Positions 37,401 through 44,687 of a DNA stretch of 64,000 nucleotides are shown here, in pieces. Within the stretch, counting starts at the first letter, position 1, and each line of letters begins with the position of its first letter. Source of the DNA: Brassica napus (Eukaryota; Streptophyta; Magnoliopsida; Brassicales; Brassicaceae); contig NW_026014889.1 in NCBI RefSeq assembly GCF_020379485.1, positions 248,001 through 312,000 on the forward strand, in the 5' to 3' direction. Below the pieces are notes generated by a model that worked only from the letters and a program-made list of their open reading frames with translations, was not told the origin of the DNA and searched no databases. A program made the position numbers and the translations under genes.

Positions 37401-38582
37401 GTATACATGCATCCACCTCCTGGTCTTGAGCATCTAGTAAAGCCAGGGAATGTTTTGAGATTGAAGAAGGCTATATATGGGCTGAAGCAGTCTCCTAGAG
37501 CTTGGTACAGAAAGCTTAGTACAACTCTCAATGGGAGAGGGTTCAGGAAGTCTGAACTAGATCATACACTCTTCACACTGGTTGGACCATCAGGGATCAT
37601 AGTGATTTTGGTGTATGTGGATGATTTGATTATCACAGGGAGTGATAAGGCTGGGATTAAAGCCACCAAAGAGTTTCTCAAGTCTGTGTTTGATATTAAA
37701 GACTTGGGAGAGATGAAGTATTTTTTGGGGATTGAGATATGCAGATCTAAGGAGGGTTTGTTTATGTCTCAAAGGAAGTATACTATGGATATGCTGAAGG
37801 AGACTGATGTGCTTGGAGGGAAGATAGCTAAGACACCTCTTGAGGAAGGGTATAAAGTCTTGCGTGAGGGGGAGGTTGAAGAGAACCAGTTGTTTGAGGA
37901 TGCTAAGCTGTATAGGAGGATGGTGGGTAAGCTGATCTACTTGACTATCACCAGACCTGATATATGCTTTGCTGTGAATCAAGTGAGCCAACATATGCAG
38001 GCGCCAAAGGTACATCACTGGAAGATGGTTGATAGGATACTGAGGTATTTGAGTGGCTCACATGGACAAGGAGTTTGGATGGGTTGCAATGGCAGTACAG
38101 AAGTGGTTGGGTATTGTGATGCTGATTGGGCAGGAGATAGAGTGGACAGGAGATCAACTACTGGGTATTGTACATTCATTGGAGGGAATCTGGTTACTTG
38201 GAAGAGTAAGAAGCAGAAGGTCATCTCCTGTTCAAGTGCTGAAGCTGAGTATAGAGCTATGTTGAAGCTTACAAATGAGTTGGTGTGGATCAAGGGGATC
38301 TTGAAGCACTTGGAGATCGAGCAGGCCACACCTATGACAATGCATTGTGACAATCAAGCAGCTATCCACATTGCCTCCAATTCAGTGTTTCATGAGAGAA
38401 CAAAGCACATAGAGGTGGATTGTCATAAGGTGAGGCAGATGATCATCTTAGGAGTGATTCTGCCATGTTATACAAGAAGTGAAGATCAGCTTGCAGATGT
38501 GTTTACTAAGGCAGCGAGATTGAAGACAATGGAGTCCATACTGTCAAGGCTTGGACTCATTGATCTGACTCCTAGGAGCTGA
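34401..38582 (+). CDS. Intact gag-pol polyprotein of copia element B1 (1393 aa)
   Basis: One open frame codes Gag, protease, integrase, reverse transcriptase and RNase H in the copia order. Residues 1 to about 230 are Gag, with a copia-type VGRLREVWSEL helix but no CCHC zinc knuckle. Protease Asp is about residue 294 (DSGATHH). GAG-pre-integrase HHCC is about 423-460 (WHARLGH, CEACILGKHC). The integrase triad is about Asp479 (HSDVW), Asp540 (RSDNGGEY) and Glu576 (GVAERKN), with the usual 35-residue spacing. RT motifs are WQMDVKNAFLQGEL near 983 and YVDDLIITGSD near 1071. RNase H has YCDADWAGD near 1237, SSAEAEYRA near 1278 and [10 protein letters not shown] near 1316. Length is normal for plant copia. 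ATG 34401 is the first ATG of the long frame, about 140 bp after the PBS. All catalytic residues are present. The differences from B2 I noticed are K/E in LRQG(K/E)DECYQ and a silent change near 37858. Confidence 0.96.
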   Translation: MDSNYLNMEMKHRSSTTMELEEERDGDWSRWAKRALESCGLWSSHGKGKPFMEMATEEGQTRGLKLGNEVVQGDTTKSEIEATLGKSKLVRVVEDRGVIRGLRQGKDECYQLVGRLREVWSELDVVKTHTSNPRCCQERRKQDVIFSFLMEEVCELVKYTCDVWEMNRKPERWKGGTSCKRGRLRKLSKEWLMKRRAWRKDSESEHLSDRMSVILKRIKDVLQQMVIGECSYSAYMGETVGDSADMRGMDTKRADECVTKKEWDELVKHVYALATTRSLGAPAKASTSKPIIIDSGATHHMISDKRLISEVKAATGSVMIANGTRIPIEGVGNLKLFEKNSTAFYLPQFTSNLISVKKATVDLDCQVVFRPNEVEFQDLKTGRVIGRGDSKHQLYHLQTTEAPSPVESVCLSSTTDRCDNLTWHARLGHPHAKAIELILPSMAFNHLECEACILGKHCRTVFPTSETRYENCFDLVHSDVWTAPCMSRDSHKYFVTFIDEKSKYTWITMIPSKDRVLEAFMNFQAYVTNQYNATVRILRSDNGGEYTSNAFKSHLAKHGIVQQTSCPYTPQQNGVAERKNRHLMEVARSIMFHMNVPKRFWSDAVQTACYLINRVPTRVLKKLSPFEVLNKAKPHIDHLRVFGCLCYVMIPGERRNKLEAKSTKAMFIGYSITQKGYKCYDPITRRVMVSREVKFVESKGYYEEKKWEDLEDLSRAPSEKATTLRVLLERLGIGLSQDQEPGRTGPSNQTGEAGGTTPLDHERGNGSESGEQEHNQEDSGQHDQEETQEVESEAQSGGNEQGEPTGLREEAQENVQAEEQVETLRRSTRIRRDPSNWVNTRVYYNAQAVEHPSQAVCSFAEFPEEHMVFMCNLDENEIPRSYEEAMKHKVWRDSVGDERDAMIRNDTWYESELPKGKKAVSSRWIFTIKYLANGEIDRRKTRLVARGFTQTYGEDYIDTFAPVAKLHTIRIVLSIATNLEWDLWQMDVKNAFLQGELEDEVYMHPPPGLEHLVKPGNVLRLKKAIYGLKQSPRAWYRKLSTTLNGRGFRKSELDHTLFTLVGPSGIIVILVYVDDLIITGSDKAGIKATKEFLKSVFDIKDLGEMKYFLGIEICRSKEGLFMSQRKYTMDMLKETDVLGGKIAKTPLEEGYKVLREGEVEENQLFEDAKLYRRMVGKLIYLTITRPDICFAVNQVSQHMQAPKVHHWKMVDRILRYLSGSHGQGVWMGCNGSTEVVGYCDADWAGDRVDRRSTTGYCTFIGGNLVTWKSKKQKVISCSSAEAEYRAMLKLTNELVWIKGILKHLEIEQATPMTMHCDNQAAIHIASNSVFHERTKHIEVDCHKVRQMIILGVILPCYTRSEDQLADVFTKAARLKTMESILSRLGLIDLTPRS

Positions 38583-38589
38583 GCCCCTT

Positions 38590-38715
38590 AACCATGGAGT
38601 CTCCACTCTTTTTCCCTCATCAAGGTTTTATCCCAATGGGTTTTACTTGGTGAGGTTTTTAACGAGGGAGGTCTTCATGGTTTCCAAGCTTGACTTGTTC
38701 TACATGGTCAAGCTT
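38590..38715 (+). other. 3' stem-loop region of B1 between stop codon and polypurine tract
   Basis: Three inverted repeats: AACCATG (38590-38596) with CATGGTT (38676-38682); CCTCATCAAG (38615-38624) with CTTGGTGAGG (38646-38655), one G-U type pair; and AAGCTTGAC (38686-38694) with GTCAAGCTT (38707-38715), perfect. The second loop holds TATCCCAATGGGTTTT, almost the same loop as in the gypsy element and family A. Confidence 0.7.
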
Positions 38716-38724
38716 GAGGGGGAG
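38716..38724 (+). promoter_or_regulatory. Polypurine tract of B1
   Basis: GAGGGGGAG ends at the base before the 3' LTR and primes plus-strand synthesis. Confidence 0.88.
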
Positions 38725-39209
38725 TATTGAGATGAAGACCAAGGAGGCTGAGACAGTAACTTTAGAGTTTTACTGTGGTAACTTTATTTTAACCACAGTA
38801 ACTACTTGGGGAAGTTATCTGATGGGATGAGAAGGTAACTTAGTGAAGAGAAGAGAGGAAACTCGACCAAAGAGGATAAGTGAGGTTAAGGAAGGATAAG
38901 GGATCACTTTGACAGCCTGTATGATGCTGGAAAGGAGAAGTTACCTTTATACTAGTGCAAGCATGTGAGAAAGCACAGCCAAGTGATTCAAAAGGAGTTC
39001 CAGCCTGTCCTTTGACTACACATGCTTAACCATTTCGAATTTCCTTGTTGCTCTCTCTATTAATACTTGTAAACCTCATCAGTTATTAATTAATGGAGTT
39101 TTGAGTCTCTCTCTCTTTATTCTCTCACTAGAATCTCTTAATCTCCTTAATCTTTTCATCTGATTATCCCTGATTGGTTGAATCATGCTCTAATACACAA
39201 AAGTGTATA
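38725..39209 (+). repeat. 3' LTR of element B1 (485 bp)
   Basis: Same ends and length as the 5' LTR, one visible difference, followed by TSD GAAAT at 39210-39214. Confidence 0.94.
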
Positions 39210-39214
39210 GAAAT

Positions 39215-40082
39215 GAAGTATTTTCTTTGGATTGAGATATGCAGATCAAAGGAAGGATTGTTTATGTCTCAAAGGAAGTATGTGATTGATCTATTGAAGG
39301 GAGCAGATGCCTATGGAGGAAAGACAGCCAAGATGCCAATGGAGGATGGTTACAAGGTTCCACGTGAGGGGGAGATTGAGGATAGCAAGCCATTCCATGA
39401 TCCTAAGCTTTATAGGAAGCTAGTGGGGAAGTTGATTTATCTTACCATTACTAGACCTGATGTGTGCTTTGCGGTGAATCAAGTCAGTCAACACATGCAA
39501 GTTCCTAAGGAGCACCACTGGCGGATGGTGGAAAGGATCTTGATGTATCTGAATGGAACTACTGGTCTTGGAGTATGGATGGGATGTAACAAGATTACTG
39601 AGGTTGTAGGCTACTGTGATGCAGATTGGGCTGGGGACCGAGCAGATAGAAGATCAACCACAGGCTATTGTACATTCATTGGTGGTAACTTGGTCACTTG
39701 GAAGAGTAAGAAGCAGAAGGTAGTGTCTTGTTCCAGTGCTGAGGCCGAGTATAGAGCAATGCTGAAGCTTACAAATGAGCTAGTGTGGATAAAAGGGATT
39801 TTGAAGCATCTGGAGATTATTCAAGCAACGCCAATGACAATGCATTGTGATAATCAAGCAGCTATCCACATTGCATCTAATTCTGTGTTCCATGAGAGAA
39901 CAAAGCACATTGAGGTTGATTGTCACAAGGTGAGGCAGATGATGATTCTTGGGGTGATTCTACCTTGTTATACTCGGAGTGAGGATCAGTTAGCAGATGT
40001 GTTCACAAAGGCAGCAAGGCAAAAGACAATGGAGTCCATACACATCAGGTTAGGACTCATTGATCTCTCGCCTAAGGGCTAG
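39215..40082 (+). pseudogene. Late RT and RNase H part of inner family-A gag-pol, downstream of the B1 insertion
   Basis: This piece continues the frame that stops at 33776, starting after the duplicated GAAAT (MKYFL...). It covers the end of reverse transcriptase and all RNase H motifs ([40 protein letters not shown]) and ends with TAG 40080-40082. At the conserved KYFLGIEI position it reads KYFLWIEI (Gly to Trp), unlike outer A and both B copies. An open frame runs a little into the B1 LTR upstream with a TTG start; this is chance read-through, not a separate gene. Confidence 0.9.
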
Positions 40083-40097
40083 TCTATACACTCTCCT

Positions 40098-40222
40098 GAT
40101 CATGTGATCTCTACTCTTTTTCCTCATTAAGGTTTTGTCCCAATGGGTTTTCTTTAATGAGGTTTTAATGAGGGAGATCTCATGGTCCTTCCAAGCTTGA
40201 CTTGTTCCACATGGTCAAGCTT
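40098..40222 (+). other. 3' stem-loop region of inner family-A element
   Basis: Identical in layout to the outer copy: 40098-40111 with 40174-40187 (imperfect), CCTCATTAA 40122-40130 with TTAATGAGG 40154-40162 (perfect), and AAGCTTGAC 40193-40201 with GTCAAGCTT 40214-40222 (perfect). Confidence 0.7.
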
Positions 40223-40231
40223 GAGGGGGAG
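40223..40231 (+). promoter_or_regulatory. Polypurine tract of inner family-A element
   Basis: GAGGGGGAG immediately before the LTR at 40232. Confidence 0.88.
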
Positions 40232-40724
40232 TGTTGAGATGAGAGAATAAAGAGTTAATATATTGAGAGGGGAAGAGAGTTGGAGCAGACAGTAACTTTG
40301 GAGTTTTACTGTGGTAACTTTAGTTTAACCACAGTAACTACTTGGGAAGTTATCTGATGGGATGAGAAGGTAACTTAGTGAAGAGAAGAGAGTAAACTCG
40401 ACCAAAGAGGATAAGGAAGGATAAGGGAGCAGTTTGACAGCCTGTATGATGCTGGAAAGGAGAGGATGCTTTTCTACTAGTGCAAGCATGTGAGAAAGCA
40501 CAGCCAAGTGATTCAAAAGGAGTTCCAGCCTGTCCTTTGACTACACATGCTTATACATTTCGAAATTACTTGTTGCTCTCTCTTTATATACTTGTAAACC
40601 CTCATCAGTATTAATTAATGGAGTTTTGAGTCTCTCTCTCTTAAGTCTCTCTCTTGTTCTTAATCTCCAATCTCTATAATTCTCAGATTAGACTTAATCA
40701 CTCTTTAAATCACCAAATCTAATA
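40232..40724 (+). repeat. 3' LTR of inner family-A element (493 bp)
   Basis: Pairs with 29648-30140 through shared variants. It is followed directly by the TSD ATGGT, whose ATG opens the 645-codon frame at 40725. The LTR carries its own TATA box (TTTATATA), so that frame lies just behind a promoter. Confidence 0.93.
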
Positions 40725-42907
40725 ATGGTATCTAGAGAAGTGAAGTTTATTGAATCCAAAGGGTATTATGAAGAAAAGGAGTGGGAAAATCTGAAGGATT
40801 TGTCTCAAGCTCCATCTGATAGAGCAACAACACTGAGGGTGCTGTTGGAGAAGCTAGGGATAGGGTTATCCCAGGATCAGGAATCTGGAAGAAGAGAGTC
40901 TTCCAATCCTACTAGTGAAGCTGAAAGAACAACTCCTCTTGATCATGAGAGGGGGAATGGAACTGAATCTCATGAGCAAGTGCACAATCAAGAAGATTCA
41001 GGCCAGCATAATCAAGAGGTGACACAGGAAGTAGAGAGTGGTGCTCAGTCTAGTGGAGATGGGCAAAGAGAGTCTACTGGCTCAGATGAGAGTGGTACTC
41101 AGTCTAGTGGAGATTGGGAAGTAGATCCTGATGGGTCAAATGAGAGTGGTGCTCAATCAAGTGAAGATAGGCAAGAAACACAAGAAGAACAAGTTCAGGA
41201 GCTAAGGAGGAGCACAAGGGTGAAGAGAGATGCTTCCAACTGGGTAAACAAGAGAGTGTACTACAATGCCCAGGCTGTGGAGCATCCTTCTCAAGCTATG
41301 TGTTCCTTTGCAGAGTTTCCGGACGAGCATATAGCCTTCACAGTAAGCTTGGATGAGAGCTATATTCCAAGGACATATGAAGAAGCTATGGCTTTAAAGG
41401 AGTGGAGAGATTCAGTTGCTGATGAGTCCGGAGCCATGATTAAGAATGAAACATGGTATGAGAGTGAGCTGCCTAAAGGGAAGAAGGCAGTGACTAGTAA
41501 ATGGGTGTTCACAATCAAGTTTCATCCTGATGGAAGAATAGAGAGGCGCAAGTCTAGGTTGGTGGCAAGAGGATTTACTCAGACATATGGTGAGGACTAT
41601 GTTGAGACCTTTGCTCCTGTGGCTAAACTTCATACTATCAGGATTGTATTATCTTTAGCTGTGAATCTTGAGTGGGATTTGTGGCAAATGGATGTGAAGA
41701 ATGCATTCCTTCAAGGAGAGTTGGAAGATGAAGTATACATGCATCCACCACCAGGTCTTGAACATCTAGTAAAGAAGGGTAATGTGTTGAGGTTGAGGAA
41801 AGCTATCTATGGTCTCAAGCAGTCTCCAAGGGCGTGGTACAACAAGTTGAGTACTACACTGAATGGGAGAGGGTTCAGAAAGTCAGAATTGGATCACACT
41901 CTCTTTACCCTAACCACCTCATCTGGTATTGTGGTATTGCTTGTGTATGTGGATGATATCATCATCACAGGCAGTGATAAGGAAGGCATCAAGGCTACAA
42001 AGGAGTATCTCAAGGCAAGCTTTGAGATTAAAGACTTGGGGGAAATGAAGTATTTTCTTGGGATTGAGATATGCAGATCAAAGGAAGGATTGTTTATGTC
42101 TCAAAGGAAGTATGTGATTGATCTATTGAAGGGAGCAGATGCCTATGGAGGAAAGACAGCCAAGATGCCAATGGAGGATGGTTACAAGGTTCCACGTGAG
42201 GGGGAGATTGAGGATAGCAAGCCATTCCATGATCCTAAGCTTTATAGGAAGCTAGTGGGGAAGTTGATTTATCTTACCATTACTAGACCTGATGTGTGTT
42301 TTGCGGTGAATCAAGTCAGTCAACACATGCAAGTTCCTAAGGAGCACCACTGGCGGATGGTGGAAAGGATCTTGATGTATCTGAATGGAACTACTGGTCT
42401 TGGAGTATGGATGGGATGTAACAAGAGTACTGAGGTTGTAGGCTACTGTGATGCAGATTGGGCTGGGGACCGAGCAGATAGAAGATCAACCACAGGCTAT
42501 TGTACATTCATTGGTGGTAACTTGGTCACTTGGAAGAGTAAGAAGCAGAAGGTAGTGTCTTGTTCCAGTGCTGAGGCCGAGTATAGAGCAATGCTGAAGC
42601 TTACAAATGAGCTAGTGTGGATAAAAGGGAGCATCTGGAGATTATTCAAGCAACGCCAATGACAATGCATTGTGATAATCAAGCAGCTATCCACATTGCA
42701 TCTAATTCTGTGTTCCATGAGAGAACAAAGCACATTGAGGTTGATTGTCACAAGGTGAGGCAGATGATGATTCTTGGGGTGATTCTACCTTGTTATACTC
42801 GGAGTGAGGATCAGTTAGCAGATGTGTTCACAAAGGCAGCAAGGCAAAAGACAATGGAGTCCATACACATCAGGTTAGGACTCATTGATCTCTCGCCTAA
42901 GGGCTAG
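40725..42907 (+). pseudogene. Linker-RT-RNase H half of outer family-A gag-pol, downstream of the nested insertion, frameshifted
   Basis: The outer gene resumes here (VSREVKF) after the nested element. The frame runs to 42662 through the acidic linker (three QSS(G/E)D repeats), reverse transcriptase (WQMDVKNAFLQGEL, YVDDIIITGSD, MKYFLGIEI) and early RNase H (YCDADWAGD, SSAEAEYRA). Near 42630 seven bases present in the inner A copy are missing, just after WIKG, which shifts the frame to a stop at 42660-42662. The remaining RNase H motifs ([22 protein letters not shown]) continue in another frame to TAG 42905-42907. The TSD supplies an in-frame ATG at 40725, so a separate RT-containing product of 645 residues is conceivable. 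Its RNase H end would be defective. Confidence 0.92.
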
Positions 42908-42922
42908 TCTATACACTCTCCT

Positions 42923-43047
42923 GATCATGTGATCTCTACTCTTTTTCCTCATTAAGGTTTTGTCCCAATGGGTTTTCTTTAATGAGGTTTTAATGAGGGA
43001 GATCTCATGGTCCTTCCAAGCTTGACTTGTTCCACATGGTCAAGCTT
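42923..43047 (+). other. 3' stem-loop region of outer family-A element
   Basis: GATCATGTGATCTC (42923-42936) pairs imperfectly with GAGATCTCATGGTC (42999-43012). CCTCATTAA (42947-42955) pairs perfectly with TTAATGAGG (42979-42987) around a loop containing TTTTGTCCCAATGGGTTTT. AAGCTTGAC (43018-43026) pairs perfectly with GTCAAGCTT (43039-43047), directly before the polypurine tract. Confidence 0.7.
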
Positions 43048-43056
43048 GAGGGGGAG
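43048..43056 (+). promoter_or_regulatory. Polypurine tract of outer family-A element
   Basis: GAGGGGGAG immediately before the 3' LTR. Confidence 0.88.
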
Positions 43057-43549
43057 TGTTGAGATGAGAGAATAAAGAGTTGATATATTGAGAGGGGAAG
43101 AGAGTTGGAGCAGACAGTAACTTTGGAGTTTTACTGTGGTAACTTTAGTTTAACCACAGTAACTACTTGGGAAGTTATCTAATGGGATGAGAAGGTAACT
43201 TAGTGAAGAGAAGAGAGTAAACTCGACCAAAGAGGATAAGGAAGGATAAGGGAGCAGTTTGACAGCCTGTATGATGCTGGAAAGGAGAGGATGCTTTTCT
43301 ACTAGTGCAAGCATGTGAGAAAGCACAGCCAAGTGATTCAAAAGGAGTTCCAGCCTGTCCTTTGACTACACATGCTTATACATTTCGAAATTACTTGTTG
43401 CTCTCTCTTTATATACTTGTAAACCCTCATCAGTATTAATTAGTGGAGTTTTGAGTCTCTCTCTCTTAAGTCTCTCTCTTGTTCTTAATCTCCAATCTCT
43501 TTAATTCTCAGATTAGACTTAATCACTCTTTAAATCACCAAATCTAATA
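43057..43549 (+). repeat. 3' LTR of outer family-A element (493 bp)
   Basis: Pairs with 26826-27318; visible differences are TCTAATGGG for TCTGATGGG, GCATGTGAG for GCATATGAG, and TTAGTGG for TTAATGG. It is followed by TSD CTGGT and CentBr. Confidence 0.93.
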
Positions 43550-44060
43550 CTGGTGATTCTCCACCACTTTATGTATCCAAATCAAGATTCTCACAAAGAG
43601 ATTCATCATGGTTTGATAGGAACGACGAAGAAGCTGTCCTATTCCCAAACTAGGAAACTGGAATCACCTGATTTGAAAGTGGGATAACTTCTTCATCCCA
43701 ACTCCTATGAGATTTATTCAACTTCCTTGTGATTCTCCACCACTTTATGTATCCAAATCAAGCTTCTTACAAGGTGATTCATCTTGGTTTGATTGGAACG
43801 ACGAAGAAGCTGTGTTATTCCCAAACTGGGAAACTGGAAGCACCTGATTTGAAAGTGGGATAACTTCTTCAACCCAACTCCTATGAGATTTATTCAACTT
43901 CCTGGTGATTCTCCACCACTTTATGTATCCAAATCAAGCTTTTCACAAAGTGATTCATCCTGGTTTGATTGGAACGACGAAGAAGCTGTGCTATTCCCAA
44001 ACTGGGAAACTGGAATCACCTGATTTGAAAGTGGGATAACTTCTTCATCCCAACTCCTAT
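43550..44060 (+). repeat. CentBr island between the two retrotransposon blocks (about 2.9 monomers, divergent)
   Basis: Same orientation as array 1. It begins with the TSD CTGGT of the outer A element, and the monomer phase continues from 26825. Up to about 43860 the monomers carry many private changes (AAGATTCTC instead of a HindIII site, AAACTAGGAAAC breaking the dyad, GTGTTATTC, TTCAACCC). The last monomer is near consensus. It ends at ...AACTCCTAT where B2 begins. Confidence 0.9.
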
Positions 44061-44545
44061 TATACACTTTTGTGTATTAGAGCATGATTCAACCAATCAG
44101 GGATAATCAGATGAAAAGATTAAAGAGATTAAGAGATTCTAGTGAGAGAATAAAGAGAGAGAGACTCAAAACTCCATTAATTAATAACTGATGAGGTTTA
44201 CAAGTATTAATAGAGAGAGCAACAAGGAAATTCGAAATGGTTAAGCATGTGTAGTCAAAGGACAGGCTGGAACTCCTTTTGAATCACTTGGCTGTGCTTT
44301 CTCACATGCTTGCACTAGTATAAAGGTAACTTCTCCTTTCCAGCATCATACAGGCTGTCAAAGTGATCCCTTATCCTTCCTTAACCTCACTTATCCTCTT
44401 TGGTCGAGTTTCCTCTCTTCTCTTCACTAAGTTACCTTCTCATCCCATCAGATAACTTCCCCAAGTAGTTACTGTGGTTAAAATAAAGTTACCACAGTAA
44501 AACTCTAAAGTTACTGTCTCAGCCTCCTTGGTCTTCATCTCAATA
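44061..44545 (-). repeat. 3' LTR of element B2 (485 bp)
   Basis: On the plus strand it begins TATACACTTT and ends TCTCAATA. It follows the polypurine tract in the element's own orientation. Confidence 0.94.
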
Positions 44546-44554
44546 CTCCCCCTC
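44546..44554 (-). promoter_or_regulatory. Polypurine tract of B2
   Basis: CTCCCCCTC on the plus strand, GAGGGGGAG in element orientation, adjoining the 3' LTR. Confidence 0.88.
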
Positions 44555-44680
44555 AAGCTTGACCATGTAGAACAAGTCAAGCTTGGAAACCATGAAGACC
44601 TCCCTCGTTAAAAACCTCACCAAGTAAAACCCATTGGGATAAAACCTTGATGAGGGAAAAAGAGTGGAGACTCCATGGTT
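44555..44680 (-). other. 3' stem-loop region of B2
   Basis: Same three inverted repeats as in B1, on the minus strand, between the stop codon and the polypurine tract. By eye the sequence matches B1. Confidence 0.65.
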
Positions 44681-44687
44681 AAGGGGC

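Larger units (their letters stand above)
33777..39209 (+). mobile_element. Ty1/copia element B1 (family B), complete, inserted in inner family-A element
   Basis: LTRs at 33777-34261 and 38725-39209 are each 485 bp with one visible difference (TCTCTTTAATC against TCTCCTTAATC). A perfect 5-bp duplication GAAAT flanks it (33772-33776 and 39210-39214), and the inner A coding sequence resumes in phase. PBS, leader repeat, a single 1393-codon gag-pol frame, 3' stem-loops and polypurine tract are all present in order, total 5433 bp. LTR ends are TATTGAG and GTGTATA, so TA...TA rather than TG...CA. It looks complete and potentially autonomous. Its internal region is related to family A (same domain order, many shared motifs) but clearly distinct in Gag and in the linker. 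Confidence 0.95.
29648..40724 (+). mobile_element. Inner Ty1/copia element, family A, inserted into the outer family-A element
   Basis: LTRs at 29648-30140 and 40232-40724 are 493 bp each and differ at one position by eye (near 29955). The 5-bp duplication ATGGT lies at 29643-29647 and 40725-40729, and the outer coding sequence resumes in phase after it. Both LTRs carry TTAATATA and TCTCTATAATT, unlike the outer pair. The element is itself split at 33777 by a family-B insertion. Without that and one TSD it is 5639 bp, 3 bp less than the outer copy, which equals one leader decamer less and 7 bp not deleted. Confidence 0.93.
26826..43549 (+). mobile_element. Outer Ty1/copia element, family A, split by a nested insertion
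   Basis: LTRs at 26826-27318 and 43057-43549 are both 493 bp and differ at three positions by eye. They are flanked by a perfect 5-bp target-site duplication, CTGGT (26821-26825 and 43550-43554), inside a CentBr monomer. Its internal region is cut at 29647 by a second family-A element. Without that element and one TSD copy, the outer element is 5642 bp. A primer-binding site matching initiator methionine tRNA and a polypurine tract are present. Coding is broken by the insertion and by a 7-bp deletion near 42630, so it cannot make full-length Gag-Pol. Confidence 0.93.

Noticed and set aside
39174..40082. Separate 302-codon gene starting in the B1 LTR
   Set aside because: It needs a TTG start and is the displaced 3' part of the inner A gag-pol running back into LTR sequence.
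42617..42907. Separate 96-codon gene with RNase H motifs
   Set aside because: It is the out-of-frame tail of the outer A gag-pol after the 7-bp deletion.
26826..43549. Tandem family-A elements sharing an LTR, made by unequal recombination
   Set aside because: The 5-bp duplications ATGGT and CTGGT and the in-phase resumption of the outer coding sequence fit nested insertion, and LTR variants pair 26826 with 43057 and 29648 with 40232.
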